DNA of 64,000 bases from CAYUZU01 sp964448675 (GTDB taxonomy: Bacteria; Planctomycetota; Phycisphaerae; UBA1845; Fen-1342), in NCBI GenBank assembly GCA_964448675.1, contig CAYUZU010000018.1:40210-104209 (forward strand), written 5' to 3'. Shown one piece after another: positions 27,908 through 34,010 of the stretch (the first letter of the stretch is position 1; every line of letters starts with the position of its first letter). Under the pieces are notes generated by a model. The model was not told the origin of the DNA, did not search any database, and saw nothing but the letters and a program-made list of their open reading frames with translations. The translations under genes and the position numbers were made by a program.

Positions 27908-28741
27908 ATGCAACGTCGCAGTCTGTTCACGCTCGCAGCCGCTCTGTTTGTCTCATTCGTTTTCGTCGATATCGCATCGGCGTATTACAACCCGAGAACG
28001 GGTCGGTTCCTGAGCCGTGATCCGATAGGTGAACAGACTCACATGGCCGCAACGACACGGGGTTTCTTGCCCAGAGACCACGTTGAGACCGCGCCCAGCG
28101 CCAACCTCTATCGCTCGTTTCGGAACAACACGCTCTCGTGGATAGACCCTGACGGGGCTGCGGATCAAGCGATAGGTGGCGGCAGCCAGACTCCAGCCTC
28201 ACAGCCCGTTAGCAAGGTCTGGGTATGTTGCCGCAACACGGAGTTCGGGCAAGACATGGGGTGCTGCGGTGACGCTCTTGATTGTTGTACCTCAACCATT
28301 GGGGCCAAGCACTGCTGGCTCAAGACCTCCACAAAAGAGGCGGGCCTTGGACCCGCAGGCGGCGGCGCGCCAGAAGATGAGTCGTGCCCCTGCTGCTGTG
28401 CACAGACCAGCATCAACGACCATTCAGGCCAATGCAATCGTGACAACGCCACCTGCTTCGCGTTGCCAGGTTGTGATGAGGCTTGCGTTAACCGCGAATT
28501 GCAGGTGGGGAAGAACAAAGGCACATTTGGCCCTGTAAGCAACAACTGCAACACGCTCGTATATGACATTCTCAAGAAGTGCAACTGCAAGAACAAATGT
28601 CTGAAGTGGGAGACCCGTTGGAAGGTCTATAGGACGCCGCCGATTGGCGCAGAAGTTGTGCGGTACAAAGCGTGTGTGAAGTGGCGATGGAACAACGTTC
28701 CGCAGGATTACCCTGTTCCTGGCGAGAGAGTTCGCTATTGA
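27908..28741 (+). CDS. secreted mini-Rhs protein with Cys-rich C-terminal domain
   Basis: A 277-residue protein. A signal peptide (LFTLAAALFVSFVFVDIASA) is followed by the Rhs core end motif YYNPRTGRFLSRDPIGE and NLYRSFRNNTLSWIDPDG, without the thousands of residues of YD repeats that normally precede it. The C-terminal 180 residues hold about 25 cysteines, with CCRNTEFGQDMGCCGDALDCC, KHCWLKT and GPVSNNCNTLVYDILKKC. The His and NC motifs resemble a permuted papain-like (NlpC/LRAT-type) dyad; this is inference. An ATG at 27890 overlapping the previous stop is an alternative start. The following small membrane protein could be its immunity partner. Confidence 0.7.
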   Translation: MQRRSLFTLAAALFVSFVFVDIASAYYNPRTGRFLSRDPIGEQTHMAATTRGFLPRDHVETAPSANLYRSFRNNTLSWIDPDGAADQAIGGGSQTPASQPVSKVWVCCRNTEFGQDMGCCGDALDCCTSTIGAKHCWLKTSTKEAGLGPAGGGAPEDESCPCCCAQTSINDHSGQCNRDNATCFALPGCDEACVNRELQVGKNKGTFGPVSNNCNTLVYDILKKCNCKNKCLKWETRWKVYRTPPIGAEVVRYKACVKWRWNNVPQDYPVPGERVRY

Positions 28742-28758
28742 TGTGAGGAGCGGTGGCC

Positions 28759-29082
28759 ATGCTCGGAAATGCCCTCCGCGGACAACCACTTGCAGTGGGC
28801 CTGTTGGGCGCTGCCACGATTTGCAGTCTTCTGCTGGCGATTTACACGGCATCCTACGCCGTCTGGCTCACGGCCCATCCGATGCACTCAGACACTGCTT
28901 GGGGCCGCAAGTTCATCATCTGCGTGGTGGCTGCGGCCACGTTGGCAATCCTGGCTGGGGCTGCCTTCGCAACGCATCGAATGCACCGAGCCAATGCGCG
29001 TCGGTGGCTGATAGGATTGCTGGTAGTTGCCAATGTCGCCACGGTCGTAGTGTGCAGTCTGATCCTCTGTCATCGGCTATAG
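28759..29082 (+). CDS. small three-helix membrane protein (possible immunity protein)
   Basis: A 107-residue protein with three hydrophobic helices: PLAVGLLGAATICSLLLAIY, FIICVVAAATLAILAGAAFA and WLIGLLVVANVATVVVCSLI. GAGGAG lies eight bases before ATG 28759, 17 bases after the mini-Rhs stop. An upstream GTG (28753) is too close to that site. It has no recognised family. Position right behind a putative secreted effector makes an immunity or accessory role plausible but unproven. Confidence 0.6.
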   Translation: MLGNALRGQPLAVGLLGAATICSLLLAIYTASYAVWLTAHPMHSDTAWGRKFIICVVAAATLAILAGAAFATHRMHRANARRWLIGLLVVANVATVVVCSLILCHRL

Positions 29083-29110
29083 CGCGATTGACGAGCTTGT
29101 TAGAAGCTCG

Positions 29111-29368
29111 CTACTCGGAGCCAATGCACTGCTCGCCGTCGAGATAGTCACGGCCAATCAGGTTGACGAGTTCCACTAGATAGGTCTCGTCAACGTCACC
29201 CTCATAGAAGCGACTCGTTCCGCCGACAGCGTGCCCCAGGAAAGCGTCTCGCTCATCCTGGGGCAGCTTGGCCCGCTTGGCGAGTGTAGCCAGAAATGCA
29301 AGACCAAGTGACGATTTCGCAATGGTCGCAAGACTGACTATCGGCGCTGGCGGCGTCCTGTGTGACGC
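29111..29368 (-). pseudogene. C-terminal relic of a tyrosine recombinase
   Basis: Minus-strand frame ending at TAG 29111-29113 reads DERDAFLGHAVGGTSRFYEG and ETYLVELVNLIGRDYLDGE. This matches the C-terminal end of the integrase at 32-33.6 kb (WLGHSARETNKFYTGE, then YLLPLVQEIGRVYF). The GH and the catalytic Tyr are kept in the same spacing. About 60 residues are recognisable. Upstream of 29300 the similarity fades and no start or catalytic Arg boxes are present. It marks an older integration event at this locus. Confidence 0.6.
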
Positions 29369-29458
29369 CCGGTGTTTGGTTATCCGCCAGGCAGTTCGCA
29401 GAGGAGCGATAGGACGCGAGCGAAGCAGAGACTCCGCTCACGTCCTTCGCATCAGTGG

Positions 29459-30211
29459 TTAATCCAGTACCACCCGCCGCTTCAGCCGGCCGGTTAGCGA
29501 TGAGACGCTGCTCGGATCCAGCAGCTCCTGTTTGAGCACGGTGCAAGCCTCGCTCAGCTTTGCCGCCAGGTCCGGCTGCTCCTTCAGCGTCTCGCCGGTC
29601 AGGCCGAAGATCTGGGTCTTAAGCTCGTTGAGCTGGGCGGCCGTGTCGGCGTCGTTGAAGATGTTCATGGCGTGGAAGTGCTCGATCTTGCGGCGGATGG
29701 CTTGCAGCGTCTTGCCGTGGACCTTGCCGCCGGCGTCGATCACCTGGTCGCAGAACTCCGCGACCTCCTGCCGAAACGCCATGACGTAGTCGCTGGCGAA
29801 CTGCTGGCACTCGGCCTGCAAGTTCTGCTTCATCTGCGCGAGCTGCTCGTCACGCAGTTGCTGGCTGGCCAGCTCGGCCTGGATGTCGTCCACGGCCATC
29901 GCGCTGGCGGCGCCTGCGACCTTGAACGTGTGCCAGCCGAAGCTGAACTTCTTGCGCAGCTCCGCGGCCACGGGATACGCGGCGTCCGGCACGTCCGGGT
30001 GCTCGGCCTGCCACTCGGTCCGGAGTTGCGGGTACTGCAGCAGGAAGTCCTCGACCGCCTGCTCGAACTCGGCCTTCAACTCCTCAAGCTTGTCGATCAG
30101 CTCCGGGGCGTGCTCCCACGGCACAAAGTGGGCGTTGGCAGCGGGGAACGGCCTCGAGTACTTCGCGAGCTGGTGGCGGGCCTTCTTCTCGATCTGCTGA
30201 AAGGTAGCCAA
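29459..30211 (-). CDS. DUF3150-like protein, main open part
   Basis: This 250-residue frame has a helical, Gln/Glu-rich sequence: FQQIEKKARHQLAKYSRPFP, NAHFVPWEHAPELIDKLEELK, then FGWHTFKVAGA and a C-terminal GRLKRRVVLD. It resembles DUF3150 proteins, which often sit beside AAA ATPases; the family call is from memory and needs a profile search. The sequence upstream (30212-30457) continues the protein in another frame and carries the real ribosome site, so the ATG at 30211 is probably not the native start. The native protein would be about 330 residues. Confidence 0.6.
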   Translation of the reverse strand: MATFQQIEKKARHQLAKYSRPFPAANAHFVPWEHAPELIDKLEELKAEFEQAVEDFLLQYPQLRTEWQAEHPDVPDAAYPVAAELRKKFSFGWHTFKVAGAASAMAVDDIQAELASQQLRDEQLAQMKQNLQAECQQFASDYVMAFRQEVAEFCDQVIDAGGKVHGKTLQAIRRKIEHFHAMNIFNDADTAAQLNELKTQIFGLTGETLKEQPDLAAKLSEACTVLKQELLDPSSVSSLTGRLKRRVVLD

Positions 30212-30457
30212 CTGCCGGTGGCAGCTTGCGGCCCTTGTGCGGGTCGATCAGCTCCTTCGAGCCGAACTCTGGCGAAGCCTTGCTTTCGACCTCGTGCGGC
30301 GCCAAGTGGAAATCCTGCGGCTCGTTGCCGATCCGACACGGACCTTCTGCGACGCCCGGATGACGAACAGACACCCGAGCTGGAACAGGTTGATGGGCTT
30401 CTCGCCATTGTTGGAAGCCGGGTTTGCCTGCGGAGCAGGCGCAGTGAGAGTGGTCAT
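30190..30457 (-). pseudogene. 5' part of the DUF3150-like gene, out of frame by two compensating shifts
   Basis: ATG 30457 has an exact AGGAGG seven bases upstream and encodes EKPINLFQLGCLFVIRASQK. The frame then degenerates and stops at 30248. In a second frame the same DNA encodes conserved-looking GNEPQDFHLAPHEVESKA and FGSKELIDPHKGRKLPPAV. The third segment, FQQIEKKARHQ, returns to the first frame, which is also that of the downstream part. So two opposite shifts (about 30330-30365 and 30190-30205) separate three pieces of one protein. This means mutation, paired sequencing errors, or less likely recoding. Confidence 0.6.
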
Positions 30458-30486
30458 GGGAAACCTCCTAAGTTACTTTGAACGTG

Positions 30487-30891
30487 ATGACTCAATCAGA
30501 ATCAGGATTCGGATCTGACGCGCGCCCGAAGCCGGTGCGGATGTGGCTGTACCTCGTCGTGGGTACGGCGATTGGCATCGTTGCCGGCGTAGTTGAGGCG
30601 CTCGTGAGCTCCATCGGGTCCACGAATTTCTGGTGGACCGTCAAGCTGCACTACTTCCAGTTGGGATTCGGGGGATGGTTCTTCGGCTTGGTCGGCGGAT
30701 ATATCGTCGCAAAGCGCGTACAACGATCGCGGCATCGGCGTTGGCAAGCACGGGTGGCCCGTGGAGAGTGTGTCTCGTGCGGATACGACCTACGAGGAAA
30801 CACGTCCGGGTTCTGTCCCGAGTGTGGCGCGCCCGTGCCGAAAGGACCCAAGCCTCCTGCTATGCATCATGATTCAGCGCAGGCCCGCTAA
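30487..30891 (+). CDS. membrane protein with C-terminal zinc ribbon
   Basis: A 134-residue protein with two hydrophobic helices (WLYLVVGTAIGIVAGVVEAL and QLGFGGWFFGLVGGYIVA) and a C4 zinc ribbon CVSCGYDLRGNTSGFCPECG. This ribbon is very common on small planctomycete membrane proteins of unknown role. It reads on the plus strand, tightly fitted between the 5' end of the DUF3150-like gene and the 3' end of the AAA ATPase gene. The 3' end overlaps the frame-corrected ATPase stop by about four bases. The start at 30487 has no strong ribosome site; TTG 30478 is possible. Confidence 0.6.
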   Translation: MTQSESGFGSDARPKPVRMWLYLVVGTAIGIVAGVVEALVSSIGSTNFWWTVKLHYFQLGFGGWFFGLVGGYIVAKRVQRSRHRRWQARVARGECVSCGYDLRGNTSGFCPECGAPVPKGPKPPAMHHDSAQAR

Positions 30892-30907
30892 ATCGTCACC
30901 CGCCGCT

Positions 30908-31900
30908 TCAGCACGTTGCCATTGAGCGGCTGCGTAGCGCTGTGGCCATTCCCGGCCGGCTTGGTGTGGCTGTCGAGCCACTTTGAAAATGGGTGACCGA
31001 TTCGGGATCGGTCTTCGACAGTGGCCGGATCTCGGGGACGGCAGCCAGGAGGTGGTCGTTGGTGAGGTCGGTGTCCGCGCAGACGCCCGGCCCCGTGCCT
31101 GTGTGCACTGCTGACACAGCAGTGGCACCGCACTCATGGAATGCTAGCTTCAGGCCGAGCTGCACGACTTCCTTGATGTCGGCGCCGGTGTAGCCCTCGG
31201 TTTTGCGGGTGAGGGCGTCCAGATCGAACGGCTCCGGCTCGCGTTTGCGCAGCCGCAGGTGGATCCCGAAGATCTCCTGGCGTTCGGCGTGCGTGGGCAA
31301 GTAGACGCCGTAGAGTTCGTCGAAGCGGCCCTTGCGGGTGAACTCGACCGGCAGGGCGCGGATGTTGTTGGCCGTCGCGACGACGTACACCGGGCACGAG
31401 CGGTCGGAGAGCCACTTCAGGAAGATGCCGAACGACCGCTGGGCGGAGCCGCCGTCCTGCTCGCCGCCGACGCCGCGCCCGCCAAAACCCTTTTCGATCT
31501 CGTCGAGTTGCAGGACGCACGAGCCGAGGCCTTCGAGCAGGCGGATCGCCTCGCGCATGTTGCGTTCGGACTCGCCGACCCACTTGGACATGAGCGAGCC
31601 GACGTCGAGCTGGATCAGCGGCAGGCCCAGGTAGCTGGCGATGCACAGGCTCATCTGCGTCTTGCCGCCGCCGGAGATGCCGACCAGCAGCAGGCCGCGC
31701 GGGAACTCGATGCCGAAGTCGCGGGCCTCGGGGCCAAAGGGGCGGACGGGGAGGCGGCCACCGGCGACGCTGCAACGCGCGAGGGGTGCAGGCAGTACTG
31801 CAGGCAGTTGGAGCGCGGACGAGCGCCCGGCCGCGCGACGCGGCGCACTGTCGCCAGCGCGGCGGGTGGGCCGAGCGGGGCGCGCAAGTCTTTGACACAC
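30908..31900 (-). CDS. AAA ATPase (Ycf46-like), truncated and frameshifted
   Basis: The AAA core is intact: FGPEARDFGIEFPRGLLLVG, Walker A GISGGGKTQ, Walker B VLQLDEIEKGF, sensor VVATANN and the arginine-finger region FTRKGRFDELYGVYLP. This matches Ycf46-like ATPases. The N-terminal domain that normally precedes the core (about 200 residues) is missing; upstream DNA up to the tRNA is too short and reads as low-complexity. At about 30990 the frame leaves the conserved end: the usual C-terminus continues in another frame as SKWLDSHTKPAGNG ... LKRRVTI, stopping at 30888. A palindromic insert (31103-31128) adds GATAVSAVHTGTGPG. Probably non-functional. Confidence 0.6.
   Translation of the reverse strand: MCQRLARPARPTRRAGDSAPRRAAGRSSALQLPAVLPAPLARCSVAGGRLPVRPFGPEARDFGIEFPRGLLLVGISGGGKTQMSLCIASYLGLPLIQLDVGSLMSKWVGESERNMREAIRLLEGLGSCVLQLDEIEKGFGGRGVGGEQDGGSAQRSFGIFLKWLSDRSCPVYVVATANNIRALPVEFTRKGRFDELYGVYLPTHAERQEIFGIHLRLRKREPEPFDLDALTRKTEGYTGADIKEVVQLGLKLAFHECGATAVSAVHTGTGPGVCADTDLTNDHLLAAVPEIRPLSKTDPESVTHFQSGSTATPSRPGMATALRSRSMATC
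31103..31128. repeat. short palindromic (REP-like) insert inside the AAA gene
   Basis: Core CACTGCTG (31106-31113), three-base loop, CAGCAGTG (31117-31124), extended by GTG/GCAC with one bulged base. In the ATPase it encodes the out-of-place segment GATAVSAVH. From memory, similar palindromes occur as dispersed small repeats in planctomycete genomes; only this copy is convincing in the window. Confidence 0.4.
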
Positions 31901-31947
31901 GCGGAGAAAGGCGACGCCGCGCGAGCGGGCGCCGCATCAGGCGGAAC

Positions 31948-32020
31948 AGCCACCGGGGGGACTCGAACCCTCAACCTGCGGTTTACAAAACCGCTGCTCT
32001 GCCAATTGAGCTACGGTGGC
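31948..32020 (-). tRNA. tRNA-Thr (anticodon UGU)
   Basis: A 73-base cloverleaf on the minus strand. Acceptor GCCACCG pairs with CGGTGGC. The D arm is GCTCAATTGGCAGAGC. The anticodon stem GCGGT/ACCGC closes the loop TTTGTAA with anticodon TGT. The T arm is GAGGG TTCGAGT CCCCC. No CCA is encoded. The 5' half, from the anticodon loop outward, is repeated at 46.5 kb, showing that an element integrated in this gene. The present 5' half and promoter lie at the element side. Confidence 0.93.
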
Positions 32021-32024
32021 GTCG
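31983..32024. repeat. attachment-site direct repeat, left copy (attL)
   Basis: 42 bases identical to 46521-46562. It covers the anticodon loop, the D arm, the acceptor 5' strand of tRNA-Thr and four bases beyond its 5' end. The flanking bases differ on both sides. Confidence 0.88.
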
Positions 32025-32027
32025 TCT

Positions 32028-32056
32028 ATAAGTATCTCATTTTAAACGACTTACAA
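32028..32056 (-). promoter_or_regulatory. candidate tRNA-Thr promoter supplied by the element
   Basis: Minus strand reads TTGTAA, 17 bases, ACTTAT, ending eight bases before the tRNA 5' end. It lies outside the repeat and inside the element, so the element would replace the promoter it displaced. Confidence 0.45.
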
Positions 32057-32100
32057 AATGCGCGATTTTCAACCCCCTCTGAAAGTTGACGAGAGGGGAA

Positions 32101-33594
32101 ATGCGCTTCGTTGCGGCGAGGGCCTGGGAGCGCTGCTCGCCCACGGAGACGCGTGTTATGCCGGCCAGTGAACATAAGGCTGTCCAGACAGATACCTACG
32201 ATGGCCGTAAGTTTATCACATTCAAGGTCGCCAGCAACGGCACGGCACGCTACCGGAAGGTCTACCTGCAAACCAAGAACGGGTTGACCGCACGTCGCCG
32301 AGGACGTGCGATCGAGGAATTGGAGGACGTCGAAGAAACCCGCGCGATCATCGCGTACCTGGCGAGCAGTAGAAGCCCGGAAGAGGAGAAGCGGCGGCTC
32401 GCCGAAGTGAACGGGAACCAACCCGTGATCCCCGCGATGACATTTGGAGAGGCGCGCGTCGAGCTCGAGTCGGTCGTCTGCGACTTTGGCGACTATGCAC
32501 GAGGGGAGATCGTGGACTTCACGAACGACAAGCACGTCCGTGCGCTGGCCAAGAAGGACCTCGTGAAATTCGTTGATCATGTGATCGGCAAGACGCGCGG
32601 CCGGAGCAACAAGACGGTCCGTGACCACCTGTCGCCGATCAGGGCCGTGATCGAGTGCGCTCGCGTTCGCATGGACGATGACGTCTTTCCCGAGGCGATC
32701 GACAATTGGCTCCGGATCATCGACCGCGAGAAGCGCCGCCGGCCGTACAAGTCGCCGCGCAGAAACCGCGAGCCGATCCCGGTAGATACGTTCAAGGCCC
32801 TGCTCTCGAAGGCGGACGAGTGGGCTGAGCTGGACTGGGAGGCGTACGCCGCCAGCCTGCCCGTGCCGAACGGCCAGGACCGACGCCGGACGGCGCTTGC
32901 GATCAACCGGAACAAACAGAAATCGCAGTATCTCAAGCGAGTCGGGTTGGCGACGCACAGTATGCTCTGTCTCGCTGCGAACGTCGGCGCCCAGCCGATT
33001 GACTTCACGCGCCTGCTGTGGAGCGAACTGATCCTCGACGGTGATCTGCCGCTATATCAAGAGGGTCGCAGCAAACCGAGCCACCTCCTCGGCAGCGAAG
33101 TGCCGCGTTGCTGCCCGCTGCTCACCGAGACGGTGCGTAGCCTGAGCCGCTGGCGCGAGTGGCAGGCCGCCGAGCTGACGAAGGTCGCGGCGCGGGCCGC
33201 CGGGAAAAGCGGCACACTGGGCGAACCCACCGACGTGCCAAAGGCCGTTCACGTGTTCACATACGCCGACGGTCGCGCGATGAACCAGAAGACGTCCGAT
33301 CAGGTAAGCGCGTATTTCGGGTCATTGCGTAAGGCGGTCGGCGTAACCGAGTGGCAGCTCCGGCACTGCCGGAACATCGGTTCGACGGTCCGGCGGAACG
33401 CTGGGTTGCCGGCCGACATGGCGAACGCCTGGCTCGGCCATTCGGCCCGGGAGACCAACAAGTTCTATACCGGCGAGGCCGGCGAGGATTACCTGCTGCC
33501 ACTGGTGCAGGAGATCGGGAGGGTGTACTTCGCGGAAACCGGCGACGGCGCCGCGCGGCGAAAGCAGGGACGACGCAGCCGCGCACGGACATGA
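32101..33594 (+). CDS. int: tyrosine recombinase / integrase
   Basis: This 497-residue site-specific recombinase is placed next to attL and probably integrates and excises the element. An N-terminal arm-binding segment (TYDGRKFITFKVASNGTARYR) and a core-binding SAM-like domain (about 125-215, LVKFVDHVIGKTRGRSNKTV) precede the catalytic domain. Late boxes are clear: WQLRHCRNIGSTVRR, AWLGHSARETNKFY with the nucleophilic Tyr. The His usually four residues before the box II Arg appears as Trp (WQLR). Box I is atypical (GAQPIDFTRLLWSEL). Start is uncertain: ATG 32101, TTG 32086 or ATG 32158. Confidence 0.85.
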   Translation: MRFVAARAWERCSPTETRVMPASEHKAVQTDTYDGRKFITFKVASNGTARYRKVYLQTKNGLTARRRGRAIEELEDVEETRAIIAYLASSRSPEEEKRRLAEVNGNQPVIPAMTFGEARVELESVVCDFGDYARGEIVDFTNDKHVRALAKKDLVKFVDHVIGKTRGRSNKTVRDHLSPIRAVIECARVRMDDDVFPEAIDNWLRIIDREKRRRPYKSPRRNREPIPVDTFKALLSKADEWAELDWEAYAASLPVPNGQDRRRTALAINRNKQKSQYLKRVGLATHSMLCLAANVGAQPIDFTRLLWSELILDGDLPLYQEGRSKPSHLLGSEVPRCCPLLTETVRSLSRWREWQAAELTKVAARAAGKSGTLGEPTDVPKAVHVFTYADGRAMNQKTSDQVSAYFGSLRKAVGVTEWQLRHCRNIGSTVRRNAGLPADMANAWLGHSARETNKFYTGEAGEDYLLPLVQEIGRVYFAETGDGAARRKQGRRSRART

Positions 33595-33621
33595 CGGAGT
33601 TTGCCCCTGCGGAGCAACGCC

Positions 33622-33981
33622 ATGAAGGAACAACGACTCCAGTTCGATAAACAGGTTTGCCGTCGCGAGCTCGGCCGTTTCTGGTGGCGAATGCGCGATG
33701 ACATGCCTGACCAGGTAACGTTCTCGTACGCCGACGGGGCGTTATCCATCTCGTCGGGCGATGACGCGGCGACGATCCCCGCGGCGGGTGAGTGGTGCCC
33801 AATTCTTGATGCGCCAGCCGCGATCGTGCCCGTCCTTGTGAAGTACTTCCACAAGGAAGATGCAGTGGCCGAAATGACGTTCGACGGAGGGCAGATGAGA
33901 GTTGGAGTGATCACCGTCAAGTTCGATGCAGAAGGCAACGCGTGTGACCTGTCTGACCGCCAATGCACCACGTTTCGGTGA
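33622..33981 (+). CDS. hypothetical protein downstream of integrase
   Basis: A 119-residue soluble protein without a recognised family (KEQRLQFDKQVCRRELGRFWW ... EMTFDGGQMRVGVITVKFDA). It is rich in beta-type stretches and begins with a basic/aromatic helix. It lies 27 bases after the integrase and in the same direction, so a role in excision control (excisionase-like) is possible but it lacks a visible winged-helix motif. Confidence 0.5.
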   Translation: MKEQRLQFDKQVCRRELGRFWWRMRDDMPDQVTFSYADGALSISSGDDAATIPAAGEWCPILDAPAAIVPVLVKYFHKEDAVAEMTFDGGQMRVGVITVKFDAEGNACDLSDRQCTTFR

Positions 33982-34010
33982 TTACGAATCGGCGTGGATG
34001 CGCGGTTTGA

